Below are positions 1 to 8,798 of a stretch of DNA of 64,000 nt, piece by piece. The notes under the pieces are model-generated. The model did no database searches. It had not been told where the DNA came from and saw only the letters and a list, made by a program, of their open reading frames with translations. A program made the position numbers and the translations under genes. Each line of letters begins with the position of its first letter. Within the stretch, counting starts at the first letter, position 1. Source of the stretch: Polaribacter sp. HaHaR_3_91 (GTDB taxonomy: Bacteria > Bacteroidota > Bacteroidia > Flavobacteriales > Flavobacteriaceae); assembly GCF_019278525.1 (NCBI RefSeq), contig NZ_CP058986.1, forward strand, positions 124,001 through 188,000. The letters are read 5' to 3'.

Positions 1-177
1 TTTATCATCACTACTTTCATTTTCATATTTTTCTACAAAGTCTAATACTTTGATAAATATTTCTGTAGAATCTGTGTTTAAAGAAGCATCTAAAAGCGTT
101 CTATAACCTAAAGAAAAATCGCCTCTCTTAAAATATAAAAGTGCATTCTCTATTAATTCCTCTTGTGTTTGTATCAT
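1..177 (-). CDS. unknown protein, N-terminal fragment (gene runs off left edge)
   Basis: An open frame on the minus strand starts at an ATG at 177 and runs 59 codons to the window edge without a stop. The translation begins MIQTQEELIENALLYFKRGD and is acidic and predicted mostly helical, with no signal peptide. I do not recognise the family; it could be the helical N-terminal extension of a larger protein. It reads in the same direction as the serine hydrolase at 224-1543, with 46 bases between the hydrolase stop and this ATG, so the two may be co-transcribed. The function is unknown. Confidence 0.6.
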   Translation of the reverse strand, partial: MIQTQEELIENALLYFKRGDFSLGYRTLLDASLNTDSTEIFIKVLDFVEKYENESSDDK

Positions 178-223
178 ATTTCTCTGAATTCTAGCAATTT
201 TTCTAATTTAGAAATAATAAAAT

Positions 224-1543
224 TTATTTAATTGACTCAATCACACCCTTTAAAAAAGTATTTTCATCAAAATTCTTTAAACCAAAACGGACAATTACCA
301 TTTCTTGATCTGGTAAAACATACACTCTTTGTCCTTGAAAACCATCTGCATAATACATGTTTTTAGGCACGTCCTTAAAATCATTTTCTGCATTTAGCCA
401 AAACTGCGCACCATAAGTTCCGTTAGAACCAGGCGTTGGTGTTGTTATATAGTTAACCCAATCTTTAGTAAACAGCTCTTCTTCATTCCAATTTCCGTTT
501 TTAAGGTATAAAAGACCAAATTTAGACCAATCTCTTGCAGTTGCCCAAGAATAAGAAGAACCTACGTAATTTCCGCTCAAATCGGCTTCTAAGACCATAG
601 AGTTCATCCCTATTTTATCAATAAAGTTGATATACCAAAAGTCTAAATATTCTTGATGCGTTTTAAAGTAAGTTCTTAAAATACCTGATAATAGATTAGA
701 GGTTCCAGAAGAGTAATTCCAACTTTCGTTTGGGGTACCAACCAAAGGCTTATTTTCTTGCATCTTGGTCATATCTCTTTCTAGAAACAACATTTTAGTC
801 GCATCAGAAATTTCCCCATAATTCTCATCCCATTCTAAACCAGAATTCATTTGTAATAAATTATTGATGGTAATCTTTTTACGTTCATCATTTTGCCAAG
901 AATCAATTGGAGCTTTGCCAAACACATTAATTCCACCTTGATTTTCCATAATACCAAATACAGTACTTAACAAACTCTTTGTCATAGACCAGCCTAAAAA
1001 TTTTGACTCTTTATGAAATCCGTCTGCATATTTTTCTGAAACAATTTGATCTTTATAAACAACCAAAACAGCTCTTGTTTTATTGGTAGGATCAAATAAT
1101 AAATCTACAGATTCATCAATTTTATCATAATCTAAATTTGCAAAAATAGTATCTATTTGTGGGGCGTTTCCATAAGGGTAAGGTGTATTATTATCTGCTT
1201 CTAATCTTTTAGGAACTAAATAATCTGCAGTTTCATCGCTTTCTTCTAAGGTTAAAACAGCTCCTAAACCTTCTCTATAAATAGCTTTTCTGCTTAACAA
1301 GCCAAAAGCAGAAGACGTTGCATTTTTATTTTCTAAATCAATTGCATCAGAAGCCAAATTAACTGGAGAAAAATTATTGTCTGTAGTGTCTGTAAACTCT
1401 AGAGTTCTCTCCGCAACAAAAACAGATGAAGCCATGTTTTTAGCCGAATAACCAGCCAAGAGATTCAATTTTGGATAGTTGTAAATAACAACACCAACTA
1501 TAGCAATCAATATCAAAAGTAGAATCCGTTTAAAAATTTTCAT
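224..1543 (-). CDS. serine hydrolase, class C beta-lactamase/NylB-like fold
   Basis: A 439-aa protein with one N-terminal membrane segment (about residues 6-22), so it is probably membrane-anchored and faces the periplasm. The catalytic motifs of the serine beta-lactamase-like hydrolases are visible: S186-M-T-K189 (SxxK) and Y277-S-S-G280 in the place of the YxN/YxS motif. The third KTG-like motif is not canonical; a DGFQGQ segment near residue 400 fills that position, as in esterase or 6-aminohexanoate-dimer hydrolase-like members rather than true beta-lactamases. The substrate cannot be told from sequence. It is divergent from sufS, with 99 bases between the starts. The fold is fairly sure; calling it a resistance enzyme would not be justified. 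Confidence 0.85.
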   Translation of the reverse strand: MKIFKRILLLILIAIVGVVIYNYPKLNLLAGYSAKNMASSVFVAERTLEFTDTTDNNFSPVNLASDAIDLENKNATSSAFGLLSRKAIYREGLGAVLTLEESDETADYLVPKRLEADNNTPYPYGNAPQIDTIFANLDYDKIDESVDLLFDPTNKTRAVLVVYKDQIVSEKYADGFHKESKFLGWSMTKSLLSTVFGIMENQGGINVFGKAPIDSWQNDERKKITINNLLQMNSGLEWDENYGEISDATKMLFLERDMTKMQENKPLVGTPNESWNYSSGTSNLLSGILRTYFKTHQEYLDFWYINFIDKIGMNSMVLEADLSGNYVGSSYSWATARDWSKFGLLYLKNGNWNEEELFTKDWVNYITTPTPGSNGTYGAQFWLNAENDFKDVPKNMYYADGFQGQRVYVLPDQEMVIVRFGLKNFDENTFLKGVIESIK

Positions 1544-1615
1544 CAGAAAAGAGTTTAGTTATGTAAAAATAAGAAATTCATATTGTCTTTATTACAAGTT
1601 TCAAACTTCATCGGT

Positions 1616-1623
1616 TATCTTTG
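1616..1623 (+). promoter_or_regulatory. Bacteroidota -7 promoter element (TATCTTTG) for sufS
   Basis: TATCTTTG matches the TAnnTTTG element read by the Bacteroidota primary sigma factor. It ends 19 bases before the sufS ATG. A strong -33 TTTG partner is not obvious. Confidence 0.6.
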
Positions 1624-1642
1624 TGTTTTAAATTGATTTTGT

Positions 1643-2857
1643 ATGATAAATGTTGATAAAATTAGAGCAGATTTTCCAATTCTAAAAAGAACCGTTCACG
1701 GAAAACCTTTAGTCTATTTTGATAATGCTGCTACTTCTCAAACACCACAAGTTGTTATTGATGCAATTGTAGATTATTACAGTAACTACAACGCTAATAT
1801 TCACAGAGGAGTACATACTTTAAGTCAGGAAGCGACAGATAAATATGAACAAGCGCGTATTAAAATTCAGCATCATTTTAATGCAAAAGAAGCGTATGAG
1901 ATTATTCTAACTGCTGGTACAACAGACAGTATTAATAGAGTTGCTGCTGGTTTTGCATCACTTTTAAACACAGGCGACGAAATTATTGTTTCTGCTTTAG
2001 AACACCATTCTAATATTGTGCCTTGGCAAATGTTATGCGAAAAAACAGGAGCTATTTTAAAAGTCATTCCAATGATAGAGGATGGTTCTTTAAACATGGA
2101 GGCATATCATAATTTATTGAATGATAAAACAAAATTAGTTTTCTGTAACCACGTTTCTAATGCATTGGGAACTATAAACCCAATTGAAGAAATTATTAAC
2201 GCTGCACATAAGGTAAATGCTGCTGTTTTAATTGATGGAGCTCAGGCTACACCCCACATAAAACCAGATGTACAGGCATTAAATGTTGATTTTTATGTGG
2301 CTTCTGCTCACAAATTATGTGGTCCAACAGGTGTTGGAATGTTATACGGAAAACAAGAATGGTTAGAAAAACTACCTCCTTACCAAGGTGGTGGAGAAAT
2401 GATTGCTACCGTAACTTTTGAGAAAACTACGTATGCAGGCTTGCCTCATAAATTTGAAGCAGGAACCCCAAATATTTGTGGAGGAATTGCTTTTGGAGCA
2501 GCTATAGATTATCTAAATGCTATTGGTTTTGATGCTATCGCTGAATACGAACATGAGCTTTTAGAGTACGGAACACAAGAACTTTTAAAAATTGAAGGCC
2601 TAAAAATTTTCGGAACTACAAAAGACAAAACAGCTGTAATTTCTTTTAATATAAACGATATTCATCCGTATGATATTGGTTCTATATTAGATAAATTAGG
2701 AATTGCTGTAAGAACGGGTCATCATTGTGCACAACCAATTATGGACTTCTATAAAATACCCGGAACTATTAGAGCTTCTTTCTCATTCTATAACACAAAA
2801 GAAGAGATTGATGTTTTCGTTAGCGGAGTTAAAAGAGCTGTAATGATGTTATCTTAA
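1643..2857 (+). CDS. sufS: cysteine desulfurase SufS
   Basis: A 404-aa PLP-dependent class V aminotransferase-fold enzyme that takes sulfur from L-cysteine as a persulfide for Fe-S cluster assembly, releasing alanine. The PLP lysine is K224 in the SAHKLCGP motif, and the persulfide-carrying cysteine is C362 in RTGHHCAQP, the arrangement of SufS (group II) rather than IscS. The length is normal for the family. No other suf gene lies beside it: a convergent receptor-associated lipoprotein gene follows after a strong hairpin, so sufS is transcribed alone here and its sufBCD partners must be outside the window. The ATG follows a good TAnnTTTG element. Confidence 0.96.
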   Translation: MINVDKIRADFPILKRTVHGKPLVYFDNAATSQTPQVVIDAIVDYYSNYNANIHRGVHTLSQEATDKYEQARIKIQHHFNAKEAYEIILTAGTTDSINRVAAGFASLLNTGDEIIVSALEHHSNIVPWQMLCEKTGAILKVIPMIEDGSLNMEAYHNLLNDKTKLVFCNHVSNALGTINPIEEIINAAHKVNAAVLIDGAQATPHIKPDVQALNVDFYVASAHKLCGPTGVGMLYGKQEWLEKLPPYQGGGEMIATVTFEKTTYAGLPHKFEAGTPNICGGIAFGAAIDYLNAIGFDAIAEYEHELLEYGTQELLKIEGLKIFGTTKDKTAVISFNINDIHPYDIGSILDKLGIAVRTGHHCAQPIMDFYKIPGTIRASFSFYNTKEEIDVFVSGVKRAVMMLS

Positions 2858-2867
2858 AAAGATTGTT

Positions 2868-2927
2868 CAATAACATAAAAGAGGCTATCTAAAAATATAT
2901 TTTTAGATAGCCTCTTTTATGTTATTG
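2868..2927. terminator. 60-base perfect palindrome, bidirectional terminator
   Basis: Positions 2868-2927 form a perfect 60-base palindrome (core GAGGCTATCT / AGATAGCCTC) between the convergent sufS and SGNH-lipoprotein genes. A-rich and T-rich flanks give a U-run in both directions. It most likely ends both transcripts. Confidence 0.9.
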
Positions 2928-2938
2928 TAATTATTTTC

Positions 2939-4435
2939 TTACTTTAAAGTAGGTGAATAATTTGTAGGATAATCATCTGCTTTAGCCAAACCATCTGTTG
3001 CTAAAGTAAAATTAGAACCAAATTCTGCATCTATAGACTCTAAAATTTCATTAGCCATTAAAGCATAACCTCTTCCTGTTAAATGTACACCATCTAAACT
3101 TATTAAACCACCAGTAACTAGACTTGTATTTAACCTATACTTATCAAAAAGAATCCCTTCAGAAGCTTCTTGTAAAAGACCTTTAAAATCTACCAATGCA
3201 ACATTTTCATTTGTACTTGTTATTGTTTCAATTGTTGTATTATAAGCATCTGAAGCCGTTTTTATTGCTGCTTGCTCCTGTGGTGTTAAAACCCAATTAT
3301 CTGCTAAAGGAACAGATACTCCGTTAATTAACGATGCATTTCCATTAACTGTAGTGCCAATAATAGCAGAACTTGCTAATAATAATAAATCATCTGCAGT
3401 TGCTTGTCTATATTTTGGAATTTCTGCAAAAGCTGGGTTTATAGCTCCTAAATCTGTTAAATCTTCATCTATAATTACTACTGCATTTTGACCAGCCGAA
3501 AAACTAATTGTTCTTTTAGCTACCTCATCATCTGTTAATAAGCCAGTTCCGGCTAAAGCTGCCGCAGCTGCTTGTAAACCGCCATTATAAGGCGCATAAC
3601 CAGCATTTACAACTTCTGCTGTTGCTGCATCTAAAGGAAGAGGGTTATAAGGTACTGTACTAAAATTAGCTAAATCTGTAATATAAGGTACATTTGCAAC
3701 CACTCCTTTTGCTCCATTTGATGTAAGTGCTGTTACCATACCATTTAACACATTTGCAAAAACAGTTGGATCTGTAATATCTGTTTCTCCATAAGTAGAA
3801 GGATCATAATTTCCTGTTTGGTCTACTCCAGAACCTCCAGAAAGTGCATAACCTAAAACATCATTTCCTCCAATTTCTGATAATGTAAAAAACGTTGGTG
3901 CTTGGGCTAATGCATCTCCTATAACTGTAGCAGAAGAACTAGATTCCATTCTACCAAAATATGGGTTTAATGTTCCATAACCAGCAACACCTAAATGAAA
4001 ACTTTTAGCACCAGGCACTCCAAAATTATTAAAAGGACCAGATACTTTAGCTGTTAAAGATGTTGTAGGTAAAACACTTAACCTTGTTGGACCAGCTCCA
4101 TCAAAATAAAATCTTGGCGGTTGAACTGCTGTTCCGTTAAAAACCAAACCTCCAATATTATCATTCATTAAAGGTTGTTTAAATGAGGTTCCAAATTTTT
4201 CTGCTAGAATGTTTGGAAAAGAATTTTCTTGCCCCGCTTTAAACAATGCTCCATCGGTATATCCTGCGGTAAAAGAAGCTCCTATAGAAATGTATGTAGA
4301 AAAATCTAATCCATTTTTATTTAACGTTACAAGCGGTTTTACTGGATCTACTATTTCATCTAACTCATTGTTTACATCACAAGATGTAATGCTGAAAGCC
4401 AAAAGAAATAATCCTATATATTTATAATTTTTCAT
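2939..4435 (-). CDS. SGNH/GDSL-type hydrolase lipoprotein
   Basis: A 498-aa lipoprotein with a type II signal (lipid-modified C19 in SITSC). SGNH hydrolase blocks can be seen: block I IGASFTAGY with candidate nucleophile S54, block III GGND at 189-192, and block V DGVH at 448-451 giving the catalytic Asp/His. The middle is a long low-charge insert rich in A, T and G. Its start lies 13 bases after the end of the TonB-dependent receptor on the same strand, so the two form an operon. Family knowledge says SGNH enzymes are esterases or lipases. An outer-membrane location and a role in releasing or handling a substrate that the receptor imports (for example a lipid ester) are inferences. Confidence 0.85.
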   Translation of the reverse strand: MKNYKYIGLFLLAFSITSCDVNNELDEIVDPVKPLVTLNKNGLDFSTYISIGASFTAGYTDGALFKAGQENSFPNILAEKFGTSFKQPLMNDNIGGLVFNGTAVQPPRFYFDGAGPTRLSVLPTTSLTAKVSGPFNNFGVPGAKSFHLGVAGYGTLNPYFGRMESSSSATVIGDALAQAPTFFTLSEIGGNDVLGYALSGGSGVDQTGNYDPSTYGETDITDPTVFANVLNGMVTALTSNGAKGVVANVPYITDLANFSTVPYNPLPLDAATAEVVNAGYAPYNGGLQAAAAALAGTGLLTDDEVAKRTISFSAGQNAVVIIDEDLTDLGAINPAFAEIPKYRQATADDLLLLASSAIIGTTVNGNASLINGVSVPLADNWVLTPQEQAAIKTASDAYNTTIETITSTNENVALVDFKGLLQEASEGILFDKYRLNTSLVTGGLISLDGVHLTGRGYALMANEILESIDAEFGSNFTLATDGLAKADDYPTNYSPTLK

Positions 4436-4448
4436 AAAGTATTTTATT

Positions 4449-7109
4449 TTAGTTATTAATTGTCCAAGAAATATAGTATTGAGAACCTATTGCTCCTACA
4501 CCGGTAGCACCTAAATATTCTTGACCTGTTAAATTTGCTCCACCTAATTTAAATACAGATTTCATTGAAGGAACACTATAATTAACTTGAGCATCTAAAA
4601 CGGTTCTCGCTTTCATTGTACCATCTAAGAAAGAAGATTCCCATCTATATTCATCTTGCCATCTTGCATTAACATTAAAACCAAAGTTTTTAAATAAGTC
4701 TGTTTTACCAAATTGTAATTTTACTTTATGTTCTGGTGTATTAAAACCAGCTTCAAAATCTGGATCTGAAGCTTGATCAAAATCAAATTTTGCATAAGTA
4801 TAATTAAGACCAAGGTTAAAACCTTTTAAAATTTTGGTGTTTAAACCAATGGTTGCACCATAAGAATTAATATCTGCATCAGAATTAGTATACAATTGAA
4901 AAACCTTAAATCCGCCGGCAGCATTGTAAGGTACAATTACATTTTTATTGGCTATAAAATCCTCATATTGATTATAATACAAACTTAAATCTACAGTAAG
5001 GTTACTTTCATTAACTGGAATAAGCCCCCTATACCCTACTTCAAAAGCGGTTACTTTTTCTGGTTTAACAAAGTCTACCTCTGCTTTTACAGTTCCACCA
5101 CTTGCAACAGTATAAGAGTTTTCATAAGCATCTCTACCTGTTAACGTATAATTTACACCTGCAGCATCTGTAAAAGTTGTAGTATATCTGTCTATATTAT
5201 CTTCTACACCACCTACTAAAATTGCGTTACCAACGTCTAAACCAATATATTGATCTTGCGTTGTTGGATTTCTAAATCCTGTTTGAAAAGAAGCTCTAAA
5301 GTTTTGATTTTTATTTTCACCACCGGCGTATGCAAATGAAACTCTTGGAGAAAAGTTACCATCAAAATTTTGTGCTTTATCATAACGAATTGAAGCCGTT
5401 ACCTTTAAACGATCTTCTTCTAAAAATTTCTTTTGAGCTTGTGTATAAACACCATATTCATCATACTTAATAGGCCCGTCTGTATCTGTAAATATATTTC
5501 CAAAAGAATTTAAAGAATACCTTCTGTAAGAACCACCTACTTGAATTTCTGCAAAATCTATAACATCTTGAAAATTGTAATTTGCATCTGCATGATATAA
5601 TTTTGTTTGATCTCTAAACTTTGCACCAGAAATTAAATCAGGATTACTAGTTACTTCATTAAAAGCATTGTTAAACTCTGCAGAACCAGGTAAAAAACGA
5701 TTTCTATCGGCAAATGCTCTTGCAGCTTCATGAGAACTAGCAGTAACACCAGGTACGCTTCCTAAATAGGCTCCAGCATATTCTGTAAACCAATTTTGGT
5801 CTGAACTCCAAGACCTATTAATATTTAAACCTGCAAATAAGGTATTGTAAGAATCTCCAGCATCTTCACTTGTTACATAACCACGAACAAAAAAGTTTTT
5901 CCCTTTAAATTCTAATTTATGTTGTTCCAACAAAAAGTTTTTAATGCTATATTTTTGACCACCTAAGTATTGAGTAGTTCCAACGCCTACTTTAGTATTC
6001 CATATCACTTCTAAACGATCATCACCAAATGGTCTATAATTTAATGAACTACCAAACTTTACGCTTTTAACGCCATAGTCCATCAAATCGTTTTCATTAT
6101 AACCTGTTCTACTTACTTTTCCTATAGCTCCCCCAAAATCATTAGAGGCTACATCTCCATAAACATTAACACCATTATAATTTGGATCTGATCTATCTCC
6201 TGATATGTATTCATCACCATCTGTATTTCTATAATCTGTTGCATGCCAATCTTCTCCTTCTAAATAGGATAATGTTGCTTTTGCAGCAAACTTATTAGAA
6301 AAAGCATACGCCATTCTAATATTAAAATCATAAAACTCATTATTTCCTGCTGCTTCTTGACTTGTAACACCTCCTTTTAAAGAAACACTAATTCCTTGAT
6401 CTTCAAAAGGGCTTTTACTAGTCATAAACATAATACCATTAAATGCATTTGCACCATATAATGCAGAAGAAGCTCCTGGTAATAATTCTACTGTTTTTAC
6501 GTCTAGTTCAGACATCCCAAGTAAATTACCCAAAGCAAAGTTTAATGCAGGCGAAGAATTGTCCATACCATCTACCAATTGCATAAAACGTGTATTAGAA
6601 AAAGTTGCAAAACCACGTGTATTTACAGATTTAAAAGTTAAACTATTGGTATTTACATCTACTCCTTTTAAGTTTTCTAATCCGTCATAAAAAGAAGGGG
6701 AAGAAGTATTTTTAATAGCTCTACTATCCATTCTTTCTATGGTAACCGGAGATTCCATAACACGTTCTGGCGTTCTAGATGCAGAAACTACAATTTCATC
6801 TAAAGAAGTTTCATTTTCTATTAAATTAACGATTACTTTTTGGTTGTTTTTTGTAATCTCAACTTTTTCTAAATGAAATCCTAAAACAGAAATTTCTAAA
6901 GTAAAGGGAGGATTGTCTGAAACATTAAATACAAATTGACCATCAAAATCTGTAGTTGTACCTACCGCTTTTCTAGCAATTTTAATATTTGCTCCGGGAA
7001 TTGTTTCTCCTGTTTTAGCGTCTGTAACAGTACCTGTAACCGTGGTTTGACCAACCATGGCTACACTACTAAAAGCTATAAACGCAAGAAGTATAAATTT
7101 TTTTATCAT
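4449..7109 (-). CDS. TonB-dependent receptor with carboxypeptidase-like N-domain
   Basis: An 886-aa outer-membrane receptor. It has a signal peptide (cut near residue 20, after VAMVGQ), then a carboxypeptidase D regulatory-like beta-sandwich (about 22-105, with GTVTDAKTGETIPGANI), a plug domain (about 115-225, with VELLPGASSALYGANAFNG), and a 22-strand-type barrel to the C-terminus. The substrate is unknown. It is the first gene of a two-gene operon with the SGNH lipoprotein 13 bases downstream. No SusD-like partner is present, so it is not a classical SusCD glycan system. Pairing with an esterase-like lipoprotein suggests uptake of a lipid-like or esterified compound, which is inference. Confidence 0.92.
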   Translation of the reverse strand: MIKKFILLAFIAFSSVAMVGQTTVTGTVTDAKTGETIPGANIKIARKAVGTTTDFDGQFVFNVSDNPPFTLEISVLGFHLEKVEITKNNQKVIVNLIENETSLDEIVVSASRTPERVMESPVTIERMDSRAIKNTSSPSFYDGLENLKGVDVNTNSLTFKSVNTRGFATFSNTRFMQLVDGMDNSSPALNFALGNLLGMSELDVKTVELLPGASSALYGANAFNGIMFMTSKSPFEDQGISVSLKGGVTSQEAAGNNEFYDFNIRMAYAFSNKFAAKATLSYLEGEDWHATDYRNTDGDEYISGDRSDPNYNGVNVYGDVASNDFGGAIGKVSRTGYNENDLMDYGVKSVKFGSSLNYRPFGDDRLEVIWNTKVGVGTTQYLGGQKYSIKNFLLEQHKLEFKGKNFFVRGYVTSEDAGDSYNTLFAGLNINRSWSSDQNWFTEYAGAYLGSVPGVTASSHEAARAFADRNRFLPGSAEFNNAFNEVTSNPDLISGAKFRDQTKLYHADANYNFQDVIDFAEIQVGGSYRRYSLNSFGNIFTDTDGPIKYDEYGVYTQAQKKFLEEDRLKVTASIRYDKAQNFDGNFSPRVSFAYAGGENKNQNFRASFQTGFRNPTTQDQYIGLDVGNAILVGGVEDNIDRYTTTFTDAAGVNYTLTGRDAYENSYTVASGGTVKAEVDFVKPEKVTAFEVGYRGLIPVNESNLTVDLSLYYNQYEDFIANKNVIVPYNAAGGFKVFQLYTNSDADINSYGATIGLNTKILKGFNLGLNYTYAKFDFDQASDPDFEAGFNTPEHKVKLQFGKTDLFKNFGFNVNARWQDEYRWESSFLDGTMKARTVLDAQVNYSVPSMKSVFKLGGANLTGQEYLGATGVGAIGSQYYISWTINN

Positions 7110-7273
7110 AATTTGAATTATTTGTTAGTTAAATGCAAAATACAATATTTTTTGAATAATATAATAAATAGGTCGTTATTTTAAGATTATAGCAATAAAT
7201 TGTAATTATATTATCAAATAGAAAGTTCAAAAAAACTACTCTTTTTACTATTAGCAGAAACACTTAGTTATTG

Positions 7274-7281
7274 TACATTTG
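7274..7281 (+). promoter_or_regulatory. -7 promoter element (TACATTTG) for ribF
   Basis: TACATTTG fits TAnnTTTG. It ends 24 bases before the proposed TTG start of ribF and faces it. Confidence 0.5.
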
Positions 7282-7305
7282 TATTATCCTTAATTATCTT
7301 TTTGA

Positions 7306-8238
7306 TTGAATACAATTCAGAATATTTCTAATTTTTCTACTTCAGAAAAAACATATGTAACCATTGGTACTTTTGATGGGGTACATTTTGGGCATCAAAA
7401 AATTATTGATAAGCTGGTTTTAGAGGCTAAAAAAGCAAATAGAAAATCTGTTTTACTTACCTTTTTTCCGCACCCTAGAATGGTCTTGCAAAAAGACGCC
7501 ACTATAGAGTTGATTAATACAATTGAAGAACGTGCCGAATTGCTTAAAAAAACAGGTTTAGATTACTTAATTATTCATCCTTTTAGCAAAGAATTTTCTA
7601 GAATGACAGCGCTAGAATTTGTGCGTGAGGTTTTGGTAAATCAATTAAATATTTCGAAATTAATTATTGGTTACGATCATCATTTTGGTAAAAATAGAGA
7701 AGGAAATATTGTTCAATTAACAGAATATAGCCATTTATACGATTTTGTGGTAGAAGAAATTCCGGCACAAGATATCGATGATGTTTCTGTAAGTTCTACC
7801 AAAGTAAGACGTGCTTTGGCAACCGGAAACCTAAAAACTGCCAACAATTATTTAGGCTACAATTTTATGTTAAGTGGTACGGTAGTAAACGGAAAACAAT
7901 TAGGTGGAAAAATTGGCTATCCTACGGCAAATATTAATGTAAAAGAATCTTATAAACTGATTCCTAAAACGGGCGTTTATGTTGTAAAATCTACTATTGA
8001 CAATAAAACTGTTTTCGGAATGATGAATATTGGCAGCAGACCAACCGTAGATGGAACTTACCAAACTATTGAGGTTCATTTTTTTGACTTCAACCAAAAT
8101 TTATACAACCAATATTTAACAATAGAATTGCTTTATTTTTTACGTGATGAAGAAAAATTTAGTTCTATTGACGCATTAGTTGTTCAGATTAAAAAGGATG
8201 AACAAACTGCAAGGGATTATATTAAAAACAAGCTTTAA
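7306..8238 (+). CDS. ribF: bifunctional riboflavin kinase / FAD synthetase
   Basis: A 310-aa protein that phosphorylates riboflavin to FMN and adenylates FMN to FAD. The N-terminal nucleotidyltransferase domain carries GTFDGVHFGH (21-30) and the SSTKVRRAL motif; the C-terminal flavokinase domain carries GYPTANI and a PTVDGTYQTIEVHFF segment. Length matches the family. The start is a TTG at 7306: no ATG is available before the first conserved motif, and the residues it adds align with the usual short lead-in to VTIGTFDGVH. It is divergent from the receptor operon and followed by a long gap with repeats, so it appears monocistronic. Confidence 0.95.
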   Translation: MNTIQNISNFSTSEKTYVTIGTFDGVHFGHQKIIDKLVLEAKKANRKSVLLTFFPHPRMVLQKDATIELINTIEERAELLKKTGLDYLIIHPFSKEFSRMTALEFVREVLVNQLNISKLIIGYDHHFGKNREGNIVQLTEYSHLYDFVVEEIPAQDIDDVSVSSTKVRRALATGNLKTANNYLGYNFMLSGTVVNGKQLGGKIGYPTANINVKESYKLIPKTGVYVVKSTIDNKTVFGMMNIGSRPTVDGTYQTIEVHFFDFNQNLYNQYLTIELLYFLRDEEKFSSIDALVVQIKKDEQTARDYIKNKL

Positions 8239-8293
8239 GTTTTTTTACATAGGTTATGTTAATACTACCTTTTTAAGGAACATTACATCTCTT

Positions 8294-8340
8294 TTGTTAT
8301 CACTGTTATGTGACTTCTCATTGCATTCGAAGTGACATTT
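8294..8340. repeat. half copy of the GTCATTTCGA...GAGAAAT intergenic repeat family
   Basis: The stretch with GTTATCACTGTTATG, TGACTTCTC and TTCGAAGTGACA is nearly the same as 31496-31536. It corresponds to the right arm of the hairpin repeat seen in full at 43465-43540. It lies in the 560-base gap 8239-8798, which holds only repeat-like sequence. Confidence 0.6.
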
Positions 8341-8395
8341 GTTGTGTTTTTTTTAGCGAATAGTCTTATTTCTAATCAGTATGTCTTTTCAACCT

Positions 8396-8472
8396 TTTGG
8401 GAGAAATTGCATAAAGTTGCTCTACAATGTGTTTTCTTTGTTATGGGATTTCTCCTTGCGTCGAAATGACAA
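8396..8472. repeat. copy of the GAGAAAT...GTCGAAATGACAA inverted repeat family
   Basis: The left part has TTTGGGAGAAAT, the right part ATGGGATTTCTCC then GCGTCGAAATGACAA. The right arm matches that of the complete copies at 15217-15304 and 43465-43540; the left arm is degenerate. A 49-codon open frame crosses it but is explained by the repeat. Confidence 0.6.
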
Positions 8473-8570
8473 GTTGGGTGTTTACTTTTATGTTTTCATT
8501 ATTATGGTGCTTTTAAATACTTCGAAGTAACATTCTTATTAAAGACTTTTCTTTTTCTAGTATTCACTAC

Positions 8571-8657
8571 GCGTTAAGGATAGCGCAATTGTTTGAGCTC
8601 TTTTTTGTTCTTTTAACAAAAAAAGCGAGTGCGAAAGCCTGCCCCTTGTGGTAACGC
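8571..8657. repeat. structured intergenic element with nested inverted repeats
   Basis: The outer ends are GCGTTA and TAACGC with AAGG/CCTT beside them; the inner hairpin is CTCTTTTTTGTT paired with AACAAAAAAAGCGAG. It is clearly richer in G and C than its surroundings. It resembles intergenic repeats I have seen in other Flavobacteriaceae, but only one copy is in this window, so the repeat status is inference. Confidence 0.45.
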
Positions 8658-8768
8658 CCAAAAGACATTGGAAAACATCCATTTTCTATGATTTCTTTGT
8701 GTCTATTTGGTTAGAATTTTACAACATACTTTTATTTATAATTTAGTGTAAAACCATTTCACAAATTA

Positions 8769-8776
8769 TATCTTTG
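8769..8776 (+). promoter_or_regulatory. -7 promoter element (TATCTTTG) for serS
   Basis: TATCTTTG is a TAnnTTTG match whose last base is 22 bases before the serS ATG. No strong -33 TTG is visible. Confidence 0.6.
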
Positions 8777-8798
8777 CATTTACAAAAATTCTACAAAA

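Noticed and set aside
8381..8530. 49-codon open frame in the gap before serS
   Set aside because: It is made of the GGGATTTCTCC...GTCGAAATGACAA repeat and its flanks, and its translation has no protein-like features.
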